Below, in pieces: positions 7,114 through 14,037 of a DNA stretch of 26,079 nucleotides. The position numbers and the translations under genes were made by a program. The stretch spans positions 1-26,079 of the forward strand of contig CAYZRZ010000007.1 of NCBI GenBank assembly GCA_964480995.1, read 5' to 3'. Each line of letters begins with the position of its first letter. Positions within the stretch are counted from its first letter, which is position 1. The notes below the pieces were generated by a model. The model was given only the letters and a program-made list of their open reading frames with translations. It was not told where the DNA came from and did not search any database. The stretch is from UBA1038 sp964480995. Its GTDB lineage: Bacteria > Bacillota > Clostridia > Christensenellales > Aristaeellaceae.

Positions 7114-7842
7114 TTAAGCCTTCAGGACTTTGGACAGGAAGCTCTGCAGCCTTTCGTTTTGCGGGCTGCCAAACAGCAGGGCGGGTGTGTTCTGTTCCAC
7201 GATCCGGCCCTCATCCATGAACATCACGCGGTTGGCTACCTCCCTGGCGAAGCCCATCTCGTGCGTGACGATCACCATCGTCATGCCCTCCATCGCGACT
7301 TCCCGGATGAGGTCAAGTACCTCGCCTACCATTTCCGGGTCAAGCGATGAGGTAGGTTCATCAAAGAGCATGACCTTCGGGTTCATGGCCAGGGCGCGGA
7401 CAATGGCGACGCGCTGTTTTTGCCCGCCGGAAAGCATCGCGGGGTAGGTGCCGGCCTTGTCGCTCAGGCCGATGCGGTCCAGCAGTGAGAGGGCCTTCTC
7501 CTCCGCCTGCGCCTGGGTTTGAAGCTTGAGGGATACGGGGGCCAGGGTAATATTATTCAGGATGGTCATATGAGGAAACAGGTTAAAGTGCTGGAAGACC
7601 ATCCCCATCCTTTGGCGCATCACATCGATATCGCAGCCTTTGGCCGCGATGTTGCGCCCTTCAAACCATATCTCGCCGCCTGTGGGTTTCTCCAGCAGGT
7701 TCAGGCACCGCAGGAAGGTGCTCTTCCCGGAACCTGAGGGGCCGATGATGGCCGCTTTATCGCCCTGGCTGATGGTTTCCGTGATGCCCTGCAGCACCGC
7801 GAGCGATCCGAAATTCTTGTGCAGGTCCTTAACCTCTATCAC
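7114..7842 (-). CDS. Polar amino-acid ABC transporter, ATP-binding protein
   Basis: A 242-residue ATPase of the GlnQ/HisP/ArtM family that energises amino-acid import. It has Walker A GPSGSGKST (34-42), signature LSGGQKQRVAI, Walker B VMLFDEPTSSLDPE and switch histidine VTHE. Length is normal for the family. Its start lies inside the last codons of the permease gene (14-bp overlap), so the two are coupled. Transcription order is binding protein, permease, ATPase. Sequence alone does not give the substrate; the ARG-like operator in the promoter favours arginine or a related cationic amino acid. Confidence 0.93.
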   Translation of the reverse strand: MIEVKDLHKNFGSLAVLQGITETISQGDKAAIIGPSGSGKSTFLRCLNLLEKPTGGEIWFEGRNIAAKGCDIDVMRQRMGMVFQHFNLFPHMTILNNITLAPVSLKLQTQAQAEEKALSLLDRIGLSDKAGTYPAMLSGGQKQRVAIVRALAMNPKVMLFDEPTSSLDPEMVGEVLDLIREVAMEGMTMVIVTHEMGFAREVANRVMFMDEGRIVEQNTPALLFGSPQNERLQSFLSKVLKA

Positions 7843-8524
7843 TGCGCGCCAGCCTCTTTTCCATTCTTTTTTGCAAAGCAGCCATGCCGGCCACCAGGAT
7901 CAGGTACAGGAAGGCGGCCAGGTACAGGGGCATCGAGTTGAAGGTGCGCCCGCGGATGCCGTCGGCCACCTTGGTGAGGTCGCGCACGGCGATGTAGCCG
8001 GCGACGGATGTCTCCTTCAGCAGCGCGATAAATTCGTTGAACAGCGCGGGCAGCGTGTTTTTGACCGCTTGGGGAAGAATGATCAGCCGCATGGTCTTCC
8101 ACTGTCCAAGTCCAAGTGACCGCCCGGCTTCCTTCTGGCCGATATCAATGGAGTTCAGCCCGCTTCGGAAGATCTCGGAGACATAGGCCCCGGAATTGAT
8201 GCCAAAGCCGATGATCGACGCGTACAGCCCCTCGGTAAAATACGAGAGGTTATACAGGATCAGCAGCTGCACGATGATCGGCGTTCCCCGGATGACTGTG
8301 GTATACGCGCTGCACAGGGCGGCAGCCGCTTTCCAAAGCCGTGATTCTTTGGTAGCGGCAACGTACTTGATCATGGAGACGATCAGGCCGATGAGGATGC
8401 CGATCAGGCAGGCGGTCACGGCGATCAGGACGGTGTTCTTCAGGCCTTCCAGATACAGCTGCCATCGGTTTTCACGGATCACCGCGCCATAGAGGTCCTG
8501 GATGAATTTTTCAAATGCGTTCAT
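7829..8524 (-). CDS. Polar amino-acid ABC transporter, permease
   Basis: A 231-residue inner-membrane permease of the HisM/GlnP family with about five transmembrane helices. The EAA loop that docks on the ATPase is present as EAGRSLGLGQWKTMRLIILP, followed by the usual QAVKNTLPALFNEF and LLKETS. GGAGATG precedes the start. One permease gene only, so it probably works as a homodimer. Confidence 0.92.
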   Translation of the reverse strand: MNAFEKFIQDLYGAVIRENRWQLYLEGLKNTVLIAVTACLIGILIGLIVSMIKYVAATKESRLWKAAAALCSAYTTVIRGTPIIVQLLILYNLSYFTEGLYASIIGFGINSGAYVSEIFRSGLNSIDIGQKEAGRSLGLGQWKTMRLIILPQAVKNTLPALFNEFIALLKETSVAGYIAVRDLTKVADGIRGRTFNSMPLYLAAFLYLILVAGMAALQKRMEKRLARSDRG

Positions 8525-8554
8525 GTTTCATCTCCGGGTCCGTCAGTTCACAAA

Positions 8555-8590
8555 GGGCCGGCCGGTCCTTCACAGGAGACCGGCCGGGCC
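8555..8590 (-). terminator. Stem-loop between binding-protein and permease genes
   Basis: Inverted arms 8555-8567 and 8578-8590 match at 12 of 13 positions (core CCGGCCGGTC), with a 10-nt loop. On the minus strand it follows the binding-protein stop and lacks a T-run, so it more likely acts as a partial terminator or 3' stabiliser that keeps binding-protein mRNA in excess over permease mRNA. Confidence 0.65.
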
Positions 8591-8615
8591 GATGCCGGGC
8601 AGAGCAAGCGCTTCG

Positions 8616-9395
8616 TCAGTCGCCCGCGCCTTCCACCATGTGCTTGTCGATGGATGCCTGCAAGGCGCCGCTGTCGATGGCTTTCTGGAGCACTTCGTTG
8701 ATAAAGGCGACCAGGTCTTCCTTGCCCTTGGCGATGCCCATCGCGGTGTCTTCTGCCGCGGCCATCTCTTCCAGCAGCGCCAGGGCGCCGCCGCTGTTTT
8801 TCACCATGCTCTGGGCAGGCAGCTTATCCATCACGGCCGCGTCGGCCTTGCCATTGGCGACGGCGTTGCCGGCTTCCACAGCGCCTTTGTACTGCTGAAG
8901 TACGGCGTCTTTGATGTTTTCACCGGCCCAGATGTCGCCTGTGGTGGATTCCTGCACGGCAATCTTTTTGCCTTCCAGGTCCGCAAGCGTCTTGATGCTG
9001 CTGTCCGCTGGAACGATGACCAGCAAGCCGTTGGTGATATAGATCATGGAGAAGTCGATATGCTCCTGGCGCTCAGGTGTGAAGGTCATGCCGGCGGCGA
9101 CAAAATCACCCTTGCCGCCTTTGAGCGCTTCGATGAGCAGGCCGAAATCCATGTCGATGACTTCCAGCTCGACACCCAGTTCGTCGGCGATCATCTGGGA
9201 CAGGTCGATGTCGATGCCCGCGAACTTTGTATCCTTGATGTATTCAAAGGGCGGGAAGGTTGCATTGGTCATCATGACGATCTTGCCCTTTTCCTTGATG
9301 GCGTCAAGCGTGGGGGTCGCGGACTGGGCCGCGGCACCGGCGGTCAGGCTGAGGATCATCATCAGGCACAGGGCGGCGGTCAGCATTTTCTTCAT
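8616..9395 (-). CDS. Amino-acid ABC transporter substrate-binding protein
   Basis: A 259-residue family 3 periplasmic-type binding protein (SBP_bac_3). The signal peptide is about residues 1-23 (MKKMLTAALCLMM...AGAAAQ). The mature part shows the family features: TNATFPPFEYI, FAGIDIDL, MDFGLLIEALKGGKGDFVAAGMT, PERQEHIDFS, LADLEGKKIAVQ and a final VEGAGD. There is no cysteine at the predicted cleavage site, so the usual Gram-positive lipid anchor is missing. GGGAGG precedes the start. First gene of the operon under the promoter at 9449-9477. Confidence 0.92.
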   Translation of the reverse strand: MKKMLTAALCLMMILSLTAGAAAQSATPTLDAIKEKGKIVMMTNATFPPFEYIKDTKFAGIDIDLSQMIADELGVELEVIDMDFGLLIEALKGGKGDFVAAGMTFTPERQEHIDFSMIYITNGLLVIVPADSSIKTLADLEGKKIAVQESTTGDIWAGENIKDAVLQQYKGAVEAGNAVANGKADAAVMDKLPAQSMVKNSGGALALLEEMAAAEDTAMGIAKGKEDLVAFINEVLQKAIDSGALQASIDKHMVEGAGD

Positions 9396-9448
9396 TATCG
9401 GTTTCCTCCCATTTCTTTGTCCATGCTCTCTTCAGTGAGAATGGGCAC

Positions 9449-9477
9449 AGTATACATGCATAAATACTCATTGTCAA
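9449..9477 (-). promoter_or_regulatory. Promoter of the ABC transporter operon
   Basis: Minus strand TTGACA (9472-9477), 17 bp, TATACT (9449-9454). The spacer contains an ARG-box-like element. The leader would be about 45 nt. Confidence 0.85.
9457..9470 (-). promoter_or_regulatory. ARG-box-like operator in transporter promoter
   Basis: TGAGTATTTATGCA lies entirely between -35 and -10. Compared with the Bacillus AhrC consensus TGAATAAAAATKCA it keeps the TGA and ATGCA ends, with one mismatch in the left half-site. It matches 12 of 14 bases of a box in the argG promoter. Confidence 0.5.
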
Positions 9478-9531
9478 CGGGCAATCATAAATAATTATAA
9501 AATATTTTCGGTAGAAAAACGGGAACAGATA

Positions 9532-9560
9532 TTGTGATTCATCCATAATTGCGTTACAAT
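9532..9560 (+). promoter_or_regulatory. Promoter of the alanine racemase gene
   Basis: TTGTGA (9532-9537), 17 bp, TACAAT (9555-9560). The -10 overlaps an in-frame ATG at 9559, which therefore cannot be the translation start. Confidence 0.6.
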
Positions 9561-9594
9561 GCCTTGCGTAATAGGGTTACTTGGAGGGATTGTG

Positions 9595-10740
9595 ATGGTT
9601 TTTTATAATTCGTACGTTGAAATAGACTGTGAAAAAATATGTATGAATATACGTTCGATCCGGGCGCAGGCAGGCGCTTTGACAGAAATCATCCCCGTGA
9701 TCAAGCGCGACGCTTACGGCCTGGGCGCCGGTGTGATAGCCCGTGAGATCGCGAGGGGGACGGATGTGCGGACATTTGCCGTGGCGCAGGTGGGCGAGGC
9801 GGCAGCGCTGCGCGATGAGGGGATCCGGCAGGAGATCCTCGTGCTGGCCGGCGTGCCGGAGGAGCTCATCGCACCCGCCATAGAAAGGGATATCCAGCTG
9901 ACCATGTACTCGGCCGCGTTTGCCCGCGCTGTCATCCGGGAGGCGCGGCGGCAGGGGAAGCGGGCGGGCATCCAGATCAAGATCGAAACCGGGCTCAACC
10001 GGCTGGGCGTGAGGCCCGGGGAAGAACTGGCGGAGCTGCTCGCCTTGCTGAAAAACCAGCGCGCTGTGCGTATCAAGGGGGTCTACTCGCACTTCATCGA
10101 TGGAGAATCGTCCTCAAGCCCGATTGCCGGGGAGCAGCTCGCGCGCTTTAAGCGTGCGCTGGTACAGATCGGGGACGCCGGCCTCGAGGTTCCGCTGCGC
10201 CATATGTGCAACAGCGGCGCCTCTGAATGGTACCGGGAGGCCCTGTTTGACGGCGTGCGTATCGGCCGCCGCCTGTATATGGACAGCCAGCAGCGCCCCG
10301 GACCCGCGGGAGCCCCCGGCTCGGTTGCGGAAGCAGCCTCCTGGCGCGCGAGGATCGTTAACCTGCGTTTGGTGCAGCCCGGGGAGACGGTCGGATATGA
10401 TGAAGCCTTCCGCGCCGAATCACCCACGATGGTCGCTGTCATCAGCGTGGGCTATGGGGATGGCCTGGATGAGCGGCTGGCCGGCACGGATGCGCCTGTG
10501 CTGGTGACTGAAGCGGGGGCGGAAGCCCGCTATCTGTGTATCTGCATGGACCAAAGCATGATCGATGTCAGCGGCATCCCTTGCCGCGTCGGCGATGAGG
10601 TCACGCTGTGGGGCAGGACCTCGGGCGGCGCTTTTCTGTCCGCCCAGCGCGTGGGCGCCGCGATCGGCCATGAGGGCGTCTACCTGTACAGCCGGCTGAG
10701 CCGGCGCGTGGAGCGGGTGTACATCAACACTGACGGCTGA
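9595..10740 (+). CDS. alr: Alanine racemase family protein
   Basis: A 381-residue PLP racemase of the Alr fold: N-terminal barrel and C-terminal beta domain. PLP lysine K37 sits in VIKRDAYGLG, where the usual consensus is V-K-A-DAYGHG. The second catalytic base, Y287, is in VGYGDG. TGLNRLGV, YSHF and MDQSMIDV are also family landmarks. It makes D-alanine for peptidoglycan, or racemises another amino acid; the altered PLP-lysine loop leaves this open. ATG 9595 has GGAGG eight bases upstream. The gene is alone, divergent from an amino-acid transporter, and ends at a strong hairpin shared with argH. Confidence 0.85.
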   Translation: MVFYNSYVEIDCEKICMNIRSIRAQAGALTEIIPVIKRDAYGLGAGVIAREIARGTDVRTFAVAQVGEAAALRDEGIRQEILVLAGVPEELIAPAIERDIQLTMYSAAFARAVIREARRQGKRAGIQIKIETGLNRLGVRPGEELAELLALLKNQRAVRIKGVYSHFIDGESSSSPIAGEQLARFKRALVQIGDAGLEVPLRHMCNSGASEWYREALFDGVRIGRRLYMDSQQRPGPAGAPGSVAEAASWRARIVNLRLVQPGETVGYDEAFRAESPTMVAVISVGYGDGLDERLAGTDAPVLVTEAGAEARYLCICMDQSMIDVSGIPCRVGDEVTLWGRTSGGAFLSAQRVGAAIGHEGVYLYSRLSRRVERVYINTDG

Positions 10741-10754
10741 CCTTTTGATTGACG

Positions 10755-10798
10755 CAGCGCGCCTCCCTGGCCGCGCTTGGGCACAGGGAGGCGCGCTG
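10755..10798. terminator. Bidirectional hairpin terminator between alr and argH
   Basis: Perfect 15-bp arms, CAGCGCGCCTCCCTG (10755-10769) and its complement (10784-10798), with a 14-nt loop. T-rich sequence follows on the plus strand (GTTTTGG) and, on the minus strand, AATCAAAAGG. It lies between convergent genes. Confidence 0.8.
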
Positions 10799-10810
10799 CT
10801 GTGTTTTGGA

Positions 10811-12199
10811 TTATGCCTGCGGTATTTGACCTCGCACCCAGTCGATTTGGCGGCGCACCGAGTCGGGCGCTGTCGCGCCGAAGGACACGCGCCTTTCAAG
10901 GCAGGCGTCCAGCGAAAGCGCCGCGTAGATATCCTCTCCGAACAATGAGCTGAAAGCTGTATAATCATGCATGGGCAGATCCTCCAGGGCGATGCCCTTC
11001 CCGGCGCAAAAAGCAACGATCTGCGCGCTGAGCGCGTAGGCGTCGCGGAAGGGCAGGCCCTTCATAACCAGGTAGTCGGCCAGATCCGTCGCGTTGAGAT
11101 AGCCCTTTTGCGCGGCTTTGCGCATGGCGTCAGGATAGAACTGGAGGGAAGCGAGCATCGGCGCCGCGGCGTCCAGACACATTATCGCCGTATCCACCGC
11201 GTCAAAGAGGGCTTCTTTGTCCTCCTGCATATCCTTGTTATAGGCCAGAGGAAGGCCTTTGAGCATGACCAGGGTGCTGACGAGGTCGCCGTACACCCGC
11301 CCCGCTTTGCCGCGGATCAGTTCCGCCAGGTCGGGGTTGCGCTTTTGCGGCATGATGCTGGAGCCGGTGGAAAAGCCGCTGCCCATGCGCGCGAAGCCGA
11401 ACTCGCTGCTCGACCAGAGGATCAGCTCCTCCGCCAGGCGGGAGAGGTGCGTCATCAGGATGGCCAGCGCGCTTTGCGTTTCAAGGCAGAAATCGCGGTC
11501 CGATACGGCGTCCAGGCTGTTTTGGCAGGGGCCGGTGAAGCCAAGGGCTTCAGCGGTGTACGCGCTGTCGATCGGATAGGCCGTTCCGGCCAGGGCGCAG
11601 CTGCCCAAGGGGGAAAAGTTCATGCGCGCGGCTGCGTCCTTCAAGCGGCCCCTGTCTCGCAGGAACATCATGGCATAGGCCATCATGTGCTGCCCCAGGC
11701 TTTGGGGCTGCGCGTGCTGCAGATGGGTCATGCCGGGCATCAGGGTGGAAACGTGCTCATCCGCGATCTCCAGCAGCGCTTCCAGCAGCAGGTTGATCCT
11801 GAGGGTGATCGCCTCCGTTTGGGCGCGCAGCCATAGCCGAAGGTCCAGCGCGGCCTGGTCATTGCGGCTGCGGGCGGTGTGCAGCATCCTGCCCGGCGCG
11901 CCGACGCGCCGGGTCAGCTCAAGCTCTATAAAGCTGTGGATATCCTCGCTCTGCTCATCGATCGTCAGCTTGCCGTCTTCAATGTCACTGCGGATGGCTT
12001 TCAGGCCATCCGTGATGCTCTCTGCGGCCTCCGGCGGGATGATCCCCCGGCGGCCCAGCATGGCGGCATGGACGAGAGAGCCTTGTATATCCTCACGCCA
12101 CAGGCGCCGGTCGACGGCGATTGAGCTGTTGAGGGCACTCGCCACGGGGGTCAATCCGCCCGGCAAGGCGCTTTTCCAGAGGCTTCCCTGCTCAGGCAT
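10811..12199 (-). CDS. argH: Argininosuccinate lyase
   Basis: A 462-residue enzyme that cleaves argininosuccinate to arginine and fumarate, the last step of arginine synthesis. It belongs to the fumarase/aspartase superfamily. The signature is GSSIMPQKRNPD (279-290), with catalytic serine S281 in the flexible loop. MTHLQHAQP (157-165) supplies the catalytic histidine (H162 by alignment), and HTARSRNDQ (107-115) the substrate-binding loop. Length is typical. The usual N-terminal LWGGRF is replaced by LWKSALPGG, then alignment resumes at LNSSIAVDRRLWREDI. Its start overlaps the argG stop by eight bases. Confidence 0.95.
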   Translation of the reverse strand: MPEQGSLWKSALPGGLTPVASALNSSIAVDRRLWREDIQGSLVHAAMLGRRGIIPPEAAESITDGLKAIRSDIEDGKLTIDEQSEDIHSFIELELTRRVGAPGRMLHTARSRNDQAALDLRLWLRAQTEAITLRINLLLEALLEIADEHVSTLMPGMTHLQHAQPQSLGQHMMAYAMMFLRDRGRLKDAAARMNFSPLGSCALAGTAYPIDSAYTAEALGFTGPCQNSLDAVSDRDFCLETQSALAILMTHLSRLAEELILWSSSEFGFARMGSGFSTGSSIMPQKRNPDLAELIRGKAGRVYGDLVSTLVMLKGLPLAYNKDMQEDKEALFDAVDTAIMCLDAAAPMLASLQFYPDAMRKAAQKGYLNATDLADYLVMKGLPFRDAYALSAQIVAFCAGKGIALEDLPMHDYTAFSSLFGEDIYAALSLDACLERRVSFGATAPDSVRRQIDWVRGQIPQA

Positions 12200-13412
12200 T
12201 CCCGTGCCTCTGTTTCAGCTGCGCCTGCACTTTGATGGGCAGGCCGTACAGGTTGATAAAGCCGGCGGCGTCCTGCTGGTTGTAGTCGCTTTCGCCGAAG
12301 GTGGCGATGGCTTCGGAATACAGAGAGAAGGGGCTCTCCAGCCCGGCGGGTATCATGTTGCCCTTGTAGAGCTTGAGGCGCACAGTGCCTGTGACGTTTT
12401 CCTGGGTCTTGTCCACAAAGGCGGAAATGGACTCGCGCAGGGGCGTGAACCATTGGCCGTTGTAGATCAGCTCGGCGAAGGTGGCGGCCAACTCCGCTTT
12501 CTTGTGAGCGGTCAATTTGTCCAGGCAGATGGACTCCAGCAGGCTGTGGGCTTTGTAGAGGATGCTGCCGCCGGGGGTCTCGTACACGCCGCGGCTCTTC
12601 ATGCCCACCAGCCGGTTTTCCACGATATCCAGGATGCCGATGCCGTTCTTCCCGCCCAGGTCATTGAGGTAATAGATGATATCTTTGGCGCTCATCCGGG
12701 CGCCGTCAACAGCCACGGGCACACCCTGCTCAAAGGCAATGCTGATGTAGGCGGGCTCATCAGGCGCGTCCATGGGGGAGACGCACATCTCCAGGAAACC
12801 CTCTTTTTCGTAGGCGGGCTCATTGGCAGGGTCTTCAAGATCCATGCCCTCGTGGCTGAGGTGCCAGAGGTTTTTATCCTTGGAGTAGTTGGTTTCCCGG
12901 CTGATCTTCAGCGGGATGTCATGCGCGATGGCATAGTCTATCTCCTCATCCCGGCTGGTGATATCCCACTCGCGCCAGGGCGCGATCACCTTCATCTCGG
13001 GGGCGAAGTGCTTGATGGTCAGCTCAAAGCGCACCTGGTCGTTGCCTTTTCCGGTGCAGCCGTGACAAATGGCGTCAGCCCCTTCCTGGATCGCGATCTC
13101 CACCAGGCGCTGCGCTATGCAGGGCCGCGCGGTGCTTGTGCCCAGCAGATACTCCTCATACGCTGCCCCGGCCTTGAGCGCCGGCAGGATGAAATCATTG
13201 ACATAGGTATCGGTCAGATCCTCGATGTACAGCTTGGACGCGCCGGTTTTCAATGCCTTTTCTTCAAGGCCCTCCGTCTCGTCGCCCTGGCCGACATTGC
13301 CGCAGACCGCGATCACCTCGCAGCCCGTATAGTTTTCCTTCAGCCAGGGGATGATGACCGATGTATCCAGCCCGCCCGAGTAAGCCAGCACGATCTTCTT
13401 AATCTTTTCCAT
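12192..13412 (-). CDS. argG: Argininosuccinate synthase
   Basis: A 406-residue ATP-dependent ligase that joins citrulline and aspartate to argininosuccinate. The PP-loop AYSGGLDTS is at residues 10-18; other family blocks are GTSTARPCIAQ, HGCTGKGNDQVRFE and SRGVYETPGG. Several upstream in-frame ATGs exist (up to 13460), but only ATG 13412 has GGAGG five bases ahead, and the others fall inside the promoter and operator. First gene of argGH. Confidence 0.96.
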   Translation of the reverse strand: MEKIKKIVLAYSGGLDTSVIIPWLKENYTGCEVIAVCGNVGQGDETEGLEEKALKTGASKLYIEDLTDTYVNDFILPALKAGAAYEEYLLGTSTARPCIAQRLVEIAIQEGADAICHGCTGKGNDQVRFELTIKHFAPEMKVIAPWREWDITSRDEEIDYAIAHDIPLKISRETNYSKDKNLWHLSHEGMDLEDPANEPAYEKEGFLEMCVSPMDAPDEPAYISIAFEQGVPVAVDGARMSAKDIIYYLNDLGGKNGIGILDIVENRLVGMKSRGVYETPGGSILYKAHSLLESICLDKLTAHKKAELAATFAELIYNGQWFTPLRESISAFVDKTQENVTGTVRLKLYKGNMIPAGLESPFSLYSEAIATFGESDYNQQDAAGFINLYGLPIKVQAQLKQRHGNA

Positions 13413-13419
13413 AAAAACC

Positions 13420-13453
13420 TCCATAAATACACAGTATAATGTATTATTATACA
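13420..13453 (-). promoter_or_regulatory. Tandem ARG-box-like operators of argGH
   Basis: Box 1 (13440-13453), TGTATAATAATACA, has two symmetric half-sites TGTAT/ATACA, each one base from the ARG half-site TGAAT/ATTCA, and overlaps the -10. Box 2 (13420-13433), TGTGTATTTATGGA, is weaker and centred 20 bp away, close to the roughly two-turn spacing of paired ARG boxes. It resembles the transporter box. Confidence 0.55.
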
Positions 13454-13471
13454 TACACATCCTCCTGTCAA
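13443..13471 (-). promoter_or_regulatory. Promoter of argGH
   Basis: Minus strand TTGACA (13466-13471), 17 bp, AATAAT (13443-13448). ARG-like box 1 covers the -10, a good position for repression. Confidence 0.7.
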
Positions 13472-13734
13472 GCGTATTTGCCTAAACATCGCAAATAAGG
13501 ATGGCTATGGATTTAACGCGAGATCCATCCTGAACCATGGCAATCGCATGCGGATCAATATACAAGGTTAGTTGGGAGCTTTGACAGACGCGGGACGCGG
13601 ATCAAGTGATGCCCTGCGAGGAAACTGTGGCTGCCCGCGCGCTTTTGGCTTTTACGGGTTTGAGACACTGCGGCCCGGGGCATATCAACTTATCGAACAG
13701 ACTGAACTATATAACGGAAAGCGAGGAACTATAC
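13472..13734. other. Intergenic region upstream of argG and the 81-residue gene
   Basis: No gene is supported here. An inverted repeat AGGATGG (13498-13504) / CCATCCT (13525-13531) could form a hairpin but has no T-run. A weak plus-strand promoter candidate lies at 13660-13688. Confidence 0.5.
13660..13688 (+). promoter_or_regulatory. Weak promoter candidate for the 81-residue protein
   Basis: TTGAGA (13660-13665), 17 bp, TATCAA (13683-13688). Spacing is right, hexamers are mediocre. Confidence 0.3.
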
Positions 13735-13980
13735 ATGAAGAAAATCACAGCGCTGGTTCTGAGCCTTGTCCTGACCCTCTCCTTGTCCGCTTTTGCGGCC
13801 GCCCAAACGGCTGTTGGCCTGCCCAATCCCTGGGTGGAGTACGAAAGCTTTGAAGCGGCGGCTGAATCTGCCGGCTTTGAGCTGCGTATTCCCTACATCC
13901 CGGAGGAGCTTGAGATCACCGCCATCCGTTTGATCGAAGGCAGCCTGGTGTACTGGGACGCGCTGAACACCGGCAACTGA
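13735..13980 (+). CDS. Small secreted protein, possibly truncated DUF4367-like
   Basis: An 81-residue protein with a signal peptide (residues 1-23, cleavage near AFAAAQ). The mature part begins GLPNPWVEYESFEAAAESAGF, a block I associate with longer secreted proteins of clostridia (DUF4367-like) in which the chain continues for another 60-80 residues. Here it stops at WDALNTGN, 12 bp before a terminator hairpin, so it may be a truncated remnant. Start chosen at ATG 13735: a GAGG lies about nine bases upstream and the signal peptide begins there. Function unknown. Confidence 0.6.
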   Translation: MKKITALVLSLVLTLSLSAFAAAQTAVGLPNPWVEYESFEAAAESAGFELRIPYIPEELEITAIRLIEGSLVYWDALNTGN

Positions 13981-13991
13981 CTTTCCTGGAC

Positions 13992-14037
13992 GATAGATCA
14001 AAACGGCGGCCCCGCGGGGCCGCCGTTTTGATCTATC
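13992..14037. terminator. 46-bp perfect palindrome, bidirectional terminator
   Basis: Two 23-bp arms are perfectly complementary with no unpaired spacer. The core is CGGCGGCCCCG and each 3' arm ends with CGTTTTG. It separates the convergent 81-residue gene and the L,D-transpeptidase gene, whose stop codon (14033-14035) lies inside the arm. Confidence 0.9.

Noticed and set aside
9559..9594. Upstream ATG start for the alanine racemase gene
   Set aside because: It overlaps the predicted -10 element and has no ribosome binding site; ATG 9595 has GGAGG.
11685..13439. A long open frame on the plus strand opposite argG and argH
   Set aside because: It is the mirror of two well-identified genes in GC-rich DNA; no ribosome binding site, no promoter and low-complexity His/Gly/Gln-rich protein.
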